64,000 nt of DNA, taken from the NCBI RefSeq assembly GCF_020615385.1, contig NZ_JAJAVB010000014.1, positions 93,710 through 157,709 on the forward strand, written 5' to 3'. The stretch comes from Jiella soli. GTDB lineage: Bacteria > Pseudomonadota > Alphaproteobacteria > Rhizobiales > Rhizobiaceae. Shown here piece by piece: positions 24,773-35,214 of this stretch (position 1 is the first letter of the stretch; each line of letters begins with the position of its first letter). The position numbers and the translations under genes are program-made. The notes below the pieces were generated by a model. It searched no databases. It worked only from the letters and a program-made list of their open reading frames with translations, and was not told the DNA's origin.

Positions 24773-25969
24773 ATGACCACACAGTTCAAGACGCTCGACG
24801 ATGCCGACGTCACGGGAAAGCGGGTTCTCGTCCGGGTCGATCTCAACGTCCCCATGCAGGACGGCAAGGTCACCGACAAGACGCGCATCGAGCGCGTGCT
24901 GCCGACGATCCGCGAGATCACTGAGAAGGGCGGCCGGGTGATCCTGCTCGCCCATTTCGGGCGGCCGAAGGGCAAGCCCAATCCGCAGATGTCGCTCGAA
25001 CCGCTGGCGCCGGTCCTCTCCGACCTGCTCGGCCAGCCGGTCGGCTTTTCCGACGATTGCGTCGGCCCGGTCGCGGCCGGCATCGTCGCCGCGTTGAAGG
25101 ACGGCAATGTCGTGCTCCTCGAGAACACGCGCTTCCATGCCGGAGAGGAGGCGAACGAGGAGGAGTTCGTCTCGCAGCTCGCCTCGCTCGGCGACGTCTA
25201 TGTCAACGACGCCTTTTCCGCCGCGCACCGCGCCCATGCCTCGACCGAGGGGCTCGCCCGGCACCTGCCCTCCTATGCCGGCCGCACCATGCAGGCCGAG
25301 CTGGAGGCCCTGGAGAAGGGCCTCGGCGATCCCGAGCGGCCGGTCGTCGCCATCGTCGGCGGCGCCAAGGTCTCGACCAAGATCGACCTCTTGAAGAACC
25401 TCGTCGCAAGGGTCGACGCGCTGGTGATCGGCGGCGGCATGGCCAACACCTTCCTGGCGGCGGAGGGCGTGAAGGTCGGCAAGTCGCTCTGCGAGCACGA
25501 CCTCGCCGAAACTGCGAAGGCGATCACCGCCGCCGCCGAGGAAGCCGGCTGCGAGATCGTCCTGCCGAGCGACGCCGTCGTCGCGCGCGAGTTCAAGGCG
25601 GGCGCGGCGAGCGAGACGGTGCCCGTCGGCGAGGTGCCGGACGACGCCATGATCCTCGATGCCGGCCCCCGGACCGTCGAGGCCGTCAACGCCTGGCTCG
25701 ACAAGGCGAAGACGCTGGTCTGGAACGGCCCGCTCGGCGCCTTCGAGATCAAGCCCTTCGACATGGCGACCATGGCGGCGGCCCATCATGCGGCCGAACT
25801 GACCAGGGCGGGCAAGCTCGTCTCCGTCGCCGGCGGCGGCGACACGGTGGCGGCGCTGAACACGGCTGGCGTGGCGGACGCCTTCACCTATGTCTCGACG
25901 GCGGGCGGCGCCTTCCTGGAGTGGATGGAAGGCAAGGCGCTGCCGGGCGTGGAGGTGCTGAAGGCATGA
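24773..25969 (+). CDS. pgk: Phosphoglycerate kinase
   Basis: A 398-residue monomeric glycolytic enzyme of standard length that interconverts 1,3-bisphosphoglycerate plus ADP and 3-phosphoglycerate plus ATP. The PGK signature [18 protein letters not shown] (about 17-34), the substrate-binding AHFGRPKGK (61-69) and the C-terminal nucleotide loop [11 protein letters not shown] are intact. No gapdh or fba gene is adjacent. Its stop overlaps the start of the SGNH hydrolase gene by four bases, so that gene depends on pgk transcription. Confidence 0.98.
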   Translation: MTTQFKTLDDADVTGKRVLVRVDLNVPMQDGKVTDKTRIERVLPTIREITEKGGRVILLAHFGRPKGKPNPQMSLEPLAPVLSDLLGQPVGFSDDCVGPVAAGIVAALKDGNVVLLENTRFHAGEEANEEEFVSQLASLGDVYVNDAFSAAHRAHASTEGLARHLPSYAGRTMQAELEALEKGLGDPERPVVAIVGGAKVSTKIDLLKNLVARVDALVIGGGMANTFLAAEGVKVGKSLCEHDLAETAKAITAAAEEAGCEIVLPSDAVVAREFKAGAASETVPVGEVPDDAMILDAGPRTVEAVNAWLDKAKTLVWNGPLGAFEIKPFDMATMAAAHHAAELTRAGKLVSVAGGGDTVAALNTAGVADAFTYVSTAGGAFLEWMEGKALPGVEVLKA

Positions 25970-26784
25970 GCCGATCGGAGACCGAGTTCTCGGCGACGGC
26001 GCCCGGCTGGGGCATCGACCCCGGCGGGCTTGCCGCTTCGTTCAAGACCGGCCTCATCTCCTGGCTGCTCTTTCCCGTCTATGTCTGGCAGGGGCTCGCC
26101 GCCCGGCGCCGCATCCCGCGAATGGCCCCGCCGCAGGGCCGGGTCTCGGGCTGTCTCGGCGCCGAGAGCGTCCGCGACGCGGCGGTGAAGCTCCTCGTCA
26201 TCGGCGACAGCTCGGCGGCGGGCGTCGGCGTCGACGACATCGCCGACTCGCTCGGGCCGAAGCTCGCCGAGCGCATCTATGCGCTCACCGGCCTGTCGGT
26301 GTTCTGGCGGGCGGCCGGCGCGAATTCCGCCGTCTCGGCCGAGGTTCGCGACCATGTCGTGCCGAATGTCGCCCGCGAGGCCTTCACCCATATCGTCCTG
26401 ATGATCGGCTCCAACGACGCCAAGAACTTCCACAGTGCGCGCCGCTTCAAGAAGGGGTTCGGCGGCCTCCTCTACGCGCTGAAGGCGCGCTGGCCGGAGG
26501 CGCGGATCGTCTGGTCGCCGCCGGTGGACCTGAAACGCGTCCCCGCCCTGCCGCGCGCCCTCGCCCATGTGCTCGAACTCAGGGCCCGCATCATCCGCAA
26601 GATGGGCGCGCGCCTGTGTGCCGAGCGCGGCGCGATCGTCTCCACCACCCTCCCCCGCGTCGAGCCCGCCGGCTTCTCCCGCGACGGCTTCCACGCCTCG
26701 GTGGAAGGCTATGCCTATTACGCCAACCACCTCGTGGGGTATGTGCTGGGGGGTGGTTCGCTCCCAGCTTCGCCGCGCTCCTGA
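25966..26784 (+). CDS. SGNH/GDSL hydrolase family protein
   Basis: A 272-residue protein with the SGNH hydrolase blocks: block [12 protein letters not shown] (Ser82 nucleophile), block [13 protein letters not shown] (Asn150) and block [13 protein letters not shown] (Asp240, His243). A hydrophobic stretch near residues 30-45 ([20 protein letters not shown]) may anchor it to the inner membrane. Members are esterases or acylhydrolases acting on lipids or cell-envelope sugars. The ATG overlaps the pgk stop (ATGA), an odd pairing that suggests shared transcription, not shared pathway. It converges head-on with the sensor kinase gene, whose stop abuts it directly. Confidence 0.88.
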   Translation: MSRSETEFSATAPGWGIDPGGLAASFKTGLISWLLFPVYVWQGLAARRRIPRMAPPQGRVSGCLGAESVRDAAVKLLVIGDSSAAGVGVDDIADSLGPKLAERIYALTGLSVFWRAAGANSAVSAEVRDHVVPNVAREAFTHIVLMIGSNDAKNFHSARRFKKGFGGLLYALKARWPEARIVWSPPVDLKRVPALPRALAHVLELRARIIRKMGARLCAERGAIVSTTLPRVEPAGFSRDGFHASVEGYAYYANHLVGYVLGGGSLPASPRS

Positions 26785-28812
26785 TCAGCTGTAGCCGGCG
26801 GCGGTTGCCCGACGATCCGGCATCGCCTGCGCGCCCGATGCATCGCTAGCGGCGGTATCCGCATCGATCCGCGGCATGGTCAGGCGCACCGTCAGGCCCT
26901 CGGCCCCGATCTCCCGCTCGATGGTCGCGCCGAGGCGCTTGGCCATGGCGTCCAGCATAACCGACCCGAACCCGTTCGACTGGATGTCCGGATCCTTCGC
27001 CTCGGCCGGCGCCTCGTTCGGGCGTTCCGACCAGATCAGGCGGATTTCGTCCTGCGCGGTCGTCGACCAGGTGACGGATATGCGCCCGCCCGCCCGGCGG
27101 AGCGAGCCGTATTTCGCGGCATTGGTCGCCAGCTCATAGAGGATCAGGCCAAGCGGCGTGACATTCTCCCGCGCGACGGTGATCGGCTCGCCGCCGATCG
27201 CAAGGTCCAGTTCCTCCGCGTCCTCGAACGGTTCGAGGACGCGGTGCACGATCGTGTCGAGCCCCGCCGCCCCGGCATCGTTCTGGGTGCCGGAATGGGC
27301 GCGCGCCAGCGCGTTGATCCGCTTTCTCGCCTCCTCGGCGACCTCCTGCGGGCTCGCGGCGTGCCTCGCCGCGAGCGAGACGAGACCGGCGACAATGGCG
27401 AAGACGTTCTTCACCCGGTGGTCGAGTTCGCCGGCGAGCATGCTGGCATTGCGGTGCGCGTCGGCGAGATCCCGGTTGACGACCGCGAGTTCGGCGGTGC
27501 GCTCGTCCACCCGCCGCTCCAGCACCCGGCCAGCCTCGCGCAGCTGCTCCGTCAGCTCCTGGTTCTCGCGATGGCGCTCGCGCAGCCAGCTGGTCGCCCG
27601 GCGCATCGCCCGCTGCGTGGCGGCGAATTCCTTCATGCGCGTCCCGGTCTGCGGGACATCCTCGAAATCGCCCTCCGAAATGCGGTCCGCCTGCGCCGAC
27701 AGCGCGACCAGCGGCCGCGTCATCGCCCGGCCGAGTAGAACCGCGAGCCCCGCCGTCAGCGCCGCGACGATGCCGACGACGATGAGGCCGATATGGCGGA
27801 TGCGGTAGATCGGCGCGAGGATGTCGCTCTCCGGCAGATAGGTGACCACCACCCATGGCGTGCGCGAGGCCGACAGCCGGCGCACCGCGCCGCGCCAGCT
27901 CTCGCCGTCCGCGGTGAACCGCGTCAGCCGCGTCTCGCCGGGCTCGAGGCTTGAGAGACCGCCGGGCAGGCTCGCCACGGCCTCCGCCAGCGCGGGATCG
28001 GGCACTTCGCCGACCTTGGCGAAGCGCTGGCCGCCCTTATCGTCGGGCGTCAGGACGAAGGCGGCGTTGCGATGGGCGATCACGTCGCCATTCTGCGAGA
28101 CGATCGCCGCCGAGCCGTTCGCACTGACGTCTAGCCGGGTCAGAAAGCGCGACAGCGCGTCGATCTCGATGTCGATGCCGACGGCGCCGCGGATCGGCAG
28201 GCGCGGATCGGCCCGCACCGGGGTCGCCACGGTGATGCCCGGGCGCTGCGAGGTGAAGAAGATGTAGGGGTCGGTCCAGACGACGTCGCGGCTCGCCTTC
28301 GCGCCCTCGTACCAGGGCCGTGTCCTCGGATCGTAGCTGTCGGCGTCGTCGACCCGCTCGGACAGGCGGTGAAAGGTCTCGTCGTACCAGTCGAGCGTGA
28401 CGTGCCGCACCGGGCTCGTCTCGATGCGCTTGCTCCGGTAGCTGGCGCCCGGAACGTCCGAATTGCGGCTGACATAGACGAAGGAGCCGTCCGCCGCGCC
28501 ATAATAGACGCCGGCGAAATCGGCCCGCCCCCTCAGGATCTCGAAGAAATAGCGCTCGAGCGTCGCCCGGTCAGCGGTGGTGAGGACGGCGTTCTCGGCA
28601 AGGCGCTGCGACAGGGCCGCGGCATCGTCCGCCGGATTGAGGAAGTTCTCGGTGTAGCTGGTCGTATCCTGCGCCACCCGCTCGGTGAGCTGCGCCGCAT
28701 AGGACAGGAGGGCGTTCTGCGAGGCGAAATAGGTCAGCGCCAGAATCGCGAGCAGCGCCACGACTTGAAGACCCACCAGCGTCGACGTCAGAACCGTCCG
28801 AAAGGACCACAT
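26785..28812 (-). CDS. dCache-HAMP sensor histidine kinase, HWE/HisKA_2-like
   Basis: A 675-residue membrane sensor. A transmembrane helix at about 10-30 is followed by a periplasmic dCache domain with the hallmark YDPRTRPWYEGA and a second helix near 330-350, then HAMP and a coiled coil. The kinase core starts with ELDHRVKN (His465 phospho-acceptor) and has the N-box LYELATNAAKYGSL (Asn564) and a WSE motif (Trp594). The histidine that names the HWE family is tyrosine here (LYEL). Such kinases often feed the PhyR general stress pathway or single-domain regulators; no regulator lies nearby. The start MWSFRTVL avoids a 21-residue extension. Possible ligands are small acids or amino acids. Confidence 0.9.
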   Translation of the reverse strand: MWSFRTVLTSTLVGLQVVALLAILALTYFASQNALLSYAAQLTERVAQDTTSYTENFLNPADDAAALSQRLAENAVLTTADRATLERYFFEILRGRADFAGVYYGAADGSFVYVSRNSDVPGASYRSKRIETSPVRHVTLDWYDETFHRLSERVDDADSYDPRTRPWYEGAKASRDVVWTDPYIFFTSQRPGITVATPVRADPRLPIRGAVGIDIEIDALSRFLTRLDVSANGSAAIVSQNGDVIAHRNAAFVLTPDDKGGQRFAKVGEVPDPALAEAVASLPGGLSSLEPGETRLTRFTADGESWRGAVRRLSASRTPWVVVTYLPESDILAPIYRIRHIGLIVVGIVAALTAGLAVLLGRAMTRPLVALSAQADRISEGDFEDVPQTGTRMKEFAATQRAMRRATSWLRERHRENQELTEQLREAGRVLERRVDERTAELAVVNRDLADAHRNASMLAGELDHRVKNVFAIVAGLVSLAARHAASPQEVAEEARKRINALARAHSGTQNDAGAAGLDTIVHRVLEPFEDAEELDLAIGGEPITVARENVTPLGLILYELATNAAKYGSLRRAGGRISVTWSTTAQDEIRLIWSERPNEAPAEAKDPDIQSNGFGSVMLDAMAKRLGATIEREIGAEGLTVRLTMPRIDADTAASDASGAQAMPDRRATAAGYS

Positions 28813-28887
28813 CGACCGTGCCTCGTCCAATCGCCCCACTCCAAGGGAAGTTTGACCGAGGCGGCCGGCGAGCACAAGGGAAGCGGC

Positions 28888-29805
28888 CTATTCCAGCGCT
28901 TCTGCCCGTGCCTCTCCCGCCCCCGCGCCTTGCTCGCGCGGATGCACGGTGACGGTCGCGGTCAGGCCGGCGACGAGGGGCGTTCCCTGCGGCACCTTAT
29001 CGAGGGCGATGCGCACGGGCACGCGCTGGGCAAGCCGCACCCAGGAGAAGGTCGGCGTGACATTGGCGAGGAGGTTTGAGCCGTCGGAGCGCTCGCGGTC
29101 CTCGATGCCGGCCGCGATCGACTGGACATGGCCCTTCAGCGGCTGGGGACGCCCCATCAGCTCGATGTCCGCGGGATCGCCGACGGCGATATGCGGCAGC
29201 TGGTTCTCCTCGAAATAGCCTTCGATGCGCAGCGTGTCGGTGTCGACGAGGGCCATGACGCCCTTGCCCGCCGAGACGTAGTCGCCGGGGTTGAGGGCGA
29301 GATTGCTGATGATCCCGTTCGCCGGGGCACGCACCGTGGCGCGCTTGAGGTTCAGCGCGGCGACGTCCTGGTTCGAGAGCGCCTCCTGATAGGCTGCCGC
29401 GGCTCTGGCAGCCGTCAGATCGGCCTGCTCGATGGTCTGTTCGGACACCGCGGCGGACCCGCGCAGCCTGTCGTAGCGCGCGGCGTCGCGCTGCGCCTGC
29501 TTCAGCGCGGCCTCCTTGTCGGCGACCGACGCCTTGGCAAGGTCGAGCGCCAGCTGGAAGCGCTGCGGATCGAGCTGCAGCAGCACGTCGCCCTTCTTCA
29601 CCGACTGATTGTCCGCCACCATGACCTCGGCGACCGGGCCGGAGACATCAGGCGCGATCTCGACGACGTCGGCCCGCACATGGCCGTCGCGGGTCCAGGG
29701 CGTCTCCATGTAGGCGGTCCAGAAATTCCAGCCGACCGCGCCGGCGATCGCGACGAAGGTGAGGGTGAAGGCGATCTTGAAGATTCGGGACAGGAAGGCG
29801 GTCAT
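28888..29805 (-). CDS. HlyD family periplasmic adaptor subunit (AaeA/EmrA-like)
   Basis: A 305-residue membrane-fusion protein. One N-terminal transmembrane helix (about 8-28) is followed by the split lipoyl domain (ADVVEIAPDVSGPVAEVMVA and later NGIISNLALNPGDYVSAGKG) around a coiled-coil hairpin (about 85-155), then a beta-barrel. It would bridge the FUSC inner-membrane protein to the outer membrane. It is the last gene of the marR operon and overlaps the DUF1656 gene by four bases, exactly the AaeX-AaeA arrangement of p-hydroxybenzoic acid efflux systems. An aromatic-acid or drug export role is inferred. Confidence 0.92.
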   Translation of the reverse strand: MTAFLSRIFKIAFTLTFVAIAGAVGWNFWTAYMETPWTRDGHVRADVVEIAPDVSGPVAEVMVADNQSVKKGDVLLQLDPQRFQLALDLAKASVADKEAALKQAQRDAARYDRLRGSAAVSEQTIEQADLTAARAAAAYQEALSNQDVAALNLKRATVRAPANGIISNLALNPGDYVSAGKGVMALVDTDTLRIEGYFEENQLPHIAVGDPADIELMGRPQPLKGHVQSIAAGIEDRERSDGSNLLANVTPTFSWVRLAQRVPVRIALDKVPQGTPLVAGLTATVTVHPREQGAGAGEARAEALE

Positions 29806-30011
29806 GACAGATACCAGCTTGATACGTCGGCAAGGCCGGCGAGAACGAGAACGTAGAGTGCGAGGTCGAACAGGGGCGGATGCCAGACGGCGCGGTAGAG
29901 ACCGAGCCGACCGAGGACCGCCTTCATCGGGACGAGGCACCCATAGGCGAGAAGCGCCAGCACCAGGAGCTTCGGCAGGTAGACGCCGAAGAATGCGAAA
30001 TCACCGAGCAT
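29802..30011 (-). CDS. DUF1656 small membrane protein (AaeX-like)
   Basis: A 69-residue inner-membrane protein with two helices (about 8-28 and 45-66) and the family pattern FGVYLPKLLVLALLAY ... HPPLFDLALYVLVLAGL. DUF1656 proteins accompany FUSC and HlyD subunits in AaeXAB-like efflux systems; the precise function is unknown. It starts nine bases after the FUSC gene and overlaps the HlyD gene by four bases, so the three are translationally coupled. Confidence 0.92.
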   Translation of the reverse strand: MLGDFAFFGVYLPKLLVLALLAYGCLVPMKAVLGRLGLYRAVWHPPLFDLALYVLVLAGLADVSSWYLS

Positions 30012-30020
30012 GATCGGATC

Positions 30021-32099
30021 CTATTCTGCGGCAAGGGCATAGCCCGCGGCGAGCGGCTGCTGCGCCGGCGCCAGGAGGGCGGATTCGGGCGGGGGCGCGT
30101 CCGGGCAGAGCGCGCGGCGCAGGCCCACGAGGCTCTGCAGCGCCCGGCTGCGCGCCGGCTGGGCCGGTGCGTCGAGGCAGGCGGCGAGCGCATCGTCGAT
30201 CCGCCGGACGAGATCGCCGGGGGGGCGCGTGCGGCGGCGACCCACGGCAAGATCCTCGAAGCGGCCGGCGACCGCGGACAGAACCGCCTCCAGCGGCGGC
30301 CGGACCGGCCGCGGCATCGCCCGCACGCTGCGGCGAAGGTCGAGGACGGAGAGGCCGATGCGCATCTCCAACAGCGCGTCCGCGCGGGCGGCTTCGCCCC
30401 CGACGCCCTGCGCCAGACGCGGCGCGATCTGGCCGAGGCGATCGAAGACGCGGCCGGCAAAGACCGCGGGGTCGACGCCGCGCCGGCCGCCCGCGATCGC
30501 CGCGATCTCGGCCCAGCCCTGCCGCGCCAGACGGCGGGCGGCGAGGGCCGCCCCGAAGGGCCGGGTCAGGATCATCCAGACGAGCGCGAAGAGCCCGCCC
30601 GCGACCGTGGCGATCGCGCCGTTGGCGAAGCGCTCGAAGTCGGCGGCATAGACCTCCTGCAGCGAGACGAGCGTCGCCGCATTGACCGCCAGGAGGAGGC
30701 CGATGAAGGAGTATTTCGGCCGCGCGATCAGCGGCCCTACGAGGATGAACGGCGAGAACACGGCGACGAGCCCGGCAAAGGTCTCGACATGCGGCAGGAT
30801 GCCGAAGAGATAGATCCCCGCGACAAGGCATCCGGCGGCCGTCAGGATCGTCAGCATCCGGATCATCGGGATCGGATTGTCGGAGGCCGCGAAAAACGAG
30901 CAGGCGACGCCCGCGATCATCACGAAGCCGGCTCCCTGATCCCAGCCGGAGACGATCCAGACGAGGCAGGCCAAGAAGATCGCCAGCATGGCGGAGCCGG
31001 CGGAGAAGGCCATCATGCCGAAATCATAGTGCGGCACGTTGGCGGCGGCGCTGGCGAGCCGGAGTGCCGGCGGCCGCTGGGCGTCGCGTCCCGCGACGAT
31101 CTCGGCTTCGAGCACCAGGCAGTCGTGCCAGAGGTCGACGAGATCGGCGAGGCGGGCGAGCGCGCTCGCGACGAGGAGCGTGTGCCAGTCATGCGCATCG
31201 CCATAGCGCACATGCAATCCCGAGACGCGCGCGGCCATCTGGCCGGCCGTCTTCAGCCGATCACCGCCCTGATCCTCGACGAAGGCGCGCACGTCGCCGG
31301 CGAGGGCCGCGACCTCTTCGGGCAGGCCGCCCTCAGCCTCCACCGCGCCGAGCCGGTCGGCGAGCGAGGAAAGCAGCGGCGGCAGCATGACGAGGCGGCC
31401 GCGCAGCTGGCGCGCGGCGCGCACGACGCCGCCCATCTCCGGATCATAGCGCAGCTGCGCGACCAGCTGGTCGACGGCCTTCACGTCGGGCGCGAGGCGC
31501 TGCGTCTCCTTCAGCCGCGCGGGATCCTCGCCAGCGAGCACATGCCGGATCCAGCCGCCGGCATCGGCCAGCCAGGCGGAGACGCGCGCGCCGACCACCG
31601 GGCCGAGGCTCTGCGGAAAGACGAGGGCGTTGACGAGGCTGGCGCAGGTAATGCCGAGAGTGATCTCCTGCGCCCGCGCGGTCGCGACGTCGAAGATCGT
31701 CGAGGGATCGCCCACCGTCGGCAGCGCGATCAGCGGCAGCGTGTAGCCAGCCAGCATGAACATGTAGGAGCGCGGGGTCCGGTCGAGGAAGGAGACGAAG
31801 AGCAGGCCGCCCGTCCAGATGCCGACGACCGCGCTCATGAGAAGCGGCCGGTCGACGAACAGCGGCGTCACGAGGATCGAGACCGCCGCGCCGAGACAGG
31901 TGCCGGCGGCGCGGTACACGGCCTTGGACCGGGTCGCGCCGGAGAGCGGGTTGGCGACGATGAAGACCGTTGCCATCGCCCAATAGGGACGCGGCAGGCC
32001 GGCGGCCAGCGCGATGTAGAGCGCCAGCATCGAGGCGGCGAAGGTCTTCACGCCGAACAGCCATTCGCGGCCGGTCGGCAGATTGCCAGGCAATGTCAT
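30021..32099 (-). CDS. FUSC family efflux protein (AaeB-like)
   Basis: A 692-residue inner-membrane protein with two blocks of about five to six helices (about 20-170 and 365-520) separated and followed by cytosolic helical regions, the layout of the fusaric-acid-resistance/AaeB family. The N-terminus GVKTFAASMLALYIALAAGL followed by PRPYWAMATVFIVANPLSGA is highly typical. It would export aromatic acids or similar toxic compounds with the DUF1656 and HlyD subunits. Its ATG overlaps the marR stop by four bases, so regulator and pump are made from one transcript. Confidence 0.93.
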   Translation of the reverse strand: MTLPGNLPTGREWLFGVKTFAASMLALYIALAAGLPRPYWAMATVFIVANPLSGATRSKAVYRAAGTCLGAAVSILVTPLFVDRPLLMSAVVGIWTGGLLFVSFLDRTPRSYMFMLAGYTLPLIALPTVGDPSTIFDVATARAQEITLGITCASLVNALVFPQSLGPVVGARVSAWLADAGGWIRHVLAGEDPARLKETQRLAPDVKAVDQLVAQLRYDPEMGGVVRAARQLRGRLVMLPPLLSSLADRLGAVEAEGGLPEEVAALAGDVRAFVEDQGGDRLKTAGQMAARVSGLHVRYGDAHDWHTLLVASALARLADLVDLWHDCLVLEAEIVAGRDAQRPPALRLASAAANVPHYDFGMMAFSAGSAMLAIFLACLVWIVSGWDQGAGFVMIAGVACSFFAASDNPIPMIRMLTILTAAGCLVAGIYLFGILPHVETFAGLVAVFSPFILVGPLIARPKYSFIGLLLAVNAATLVSLQEVYAADFERFANGAIATVAGGLFALVWMILTRPFGAALAARRLARQGWAEIAAIAGGRRGVDPAVFAGRVFDRLGQIAPRLAQGVGGEAARADALLEMRIGLSVLDLRRSVRAMPRPVRPPLEAVLSAVAGRFEDLAVGRRRTRPPGDLVRRIDDALAACLDAPAQPARSRALQSLVGLRRALCPDAPPPESALLAPAQQPLAAGYALAAE

Positions 32100-32587
32100 T
32101 TTCCGGCCTGCCCCGGTTCACGGCGGCCCAGGCCCGCGCCGTCGCCTGGGGATTTCGGCGCGAAGGCCTCGAAGGCCTGGAACACGCGCAATGTCGCCTC
32201 CAGATCCTCGCGCGGCACGTCCGCAAAGATCCGGGTGCGCAGCGCGACGAGATCCGCCTCGATGCGCTTCATCACCTGATGCCCGCGCTCGGTGAGCCAG
32301 AGCGTCTTCGCCCGCCGGTCGGTCGGGTCGTCCCGTCGCTCGACGAGCCCGCAGGCGGCCAGTTGATCGAGCAGGCGGACGAGGGACGGCCCCTCCATCC
32401 CGACCTCCTCGGCGATCACGCCCTGGCGCACGCCGTCGCCGAGTCGGCCGATGGTGACCAGCGGGTGGGCGCAGGCCTCCGATATGCCCTGCGCCTCGAC
32501 GGTCTCGCGCACGAGCTTGCGCCAGTGCCGGCCGAGCCTGTGCAGCGTGGTAGTCAGGGCAAAGTGAAGTTGCGCGTCCGTTTGCAT
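32096..32587 (-). CDS. MarR family regulator of the FUSC efflux operon
   Basis: A 163-residue MarR repressor. The wHTH includes RQGVIAEEVGMEGPSLVRLL (about 55-75) and the wing ERRDDPTDRRAKTLWLTERG (84-103), with the DxRxK signature. It is the first gene of a four-gene operon with the FUSC, DUF1656 and HlyD genes. A 16-bp perfect palindrome just upstream of its start is the obvious operator for self-repression relieved by the pump's substrate. Direct binding is inferred from position and symmetry. Confidence 0.93.
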   Translation of the reverse strand: MQTDAQLHFALTTTLHRLGRHWRKLVRETVEAQGISEACAHPLVTIGRLGDGVRQGVIAEEVGMEGPSLVRLLDQLAACGLVERRDDPTDRRAKTLWLTERGHQVMKRIEADLVALRTRIFADVPREDLEATLRVFQAFEAFAPKSPGDGAGLGRREPGQAGK

Positions 32588-32594
32588 GGCATAA

Positions 32595-32617
32595 AGATAG
32601 GATCCTATCTAATAGGA
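32595..32617. promoter_or_regulatory. Palindromic operator of the marR-FUSC operon
   Basis: The 16-bp perfect palindrome AGATAGGATCCTATCT (32595-32610) overlaps a second inverted repeat TCCTAT-N3-ATAGGA (32603-32617), giving three ATAGGA-type half-sites. It starts eight bases before the marR ATG, over the expected promoter or ribosome site. It is very AT-rich for this genome. Confidence 0.75.
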
Positions 32618-32731
32618 CGCAATCTGTCCGCCATGCGGTGGCAGCAAGGCTGGCCTTCGCGACACGCAGGCTTGGCAGCCCCAAGACGCAAGAAGGACGG
32701 CGGATCCTTCGACCCGCCGCCCGCAATACGC

Positions 32732-32751
32732 GCCGGCCTCAGATGGCCGGC
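32732..32751. terminator. Hairpin after the catalase gene
   Basis: GCCGGCC (32732-32738) and GGCCGGC (32745-32751) form a 7-bp stem with a 6-base loop, 23 bases after the catalase stop on the minus strand. No T-run follows. Confidence 0.35.
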
Positions 32752-32773
32752 ATTCCTGTCGCCGAAGGCGTCC

Positions 32774-34894
<2,121 letters not shown>

Positions 34895-35214
34895 CTCGGC
34901 CTCTCTCGTCGAAGGATTGTCGCATGCGCTCCGGGCTCGCGAAGAGGCGGAGCTGCGCGTCCCTTCTGCAACTCGGCCTTGCTCAGCGCGTTCCGGAGTA
35001 ACCCTGTTCCCGGCTACAGAAATTCCTGCGGCCTATTGCCCGGCTACGGATCTTGCCCGCGGATTCTCCGCCGGATGCCGCGGCCAGGTCGCTCCGAGGC
35101 TCCAGAACACCGCATGATGCCGGGCGCCGGCGAATGCGCGAGGCGACAGCGTTTCGACAGGAAGCCAGACCCGCGCGGATCCTTGCTTTAAAGGGTCTCG
35201 CGCTGCGACGTCTT
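34895..35214. other. Intergenic region upstream of katE
   Basis: 320 bases between the catalase start and the end of the RimK-like gene, both on the minus strand. It should hold the katE promoter and the terminator of the RimK-like gene. I see no gene, and no strong hairpin with a T-run. Confidence 0.4.

Noticed and set aside
29880..32279. 799-residue plus-strand open frame opposite the FUSC operon
   Set aside because: It is a shadow of the FUSC, DUF1656 and MarR genes in a GC-rich genome; it is rich in Arg, Asp, Glu and Gly with no motif, while the minus strand has clear families.
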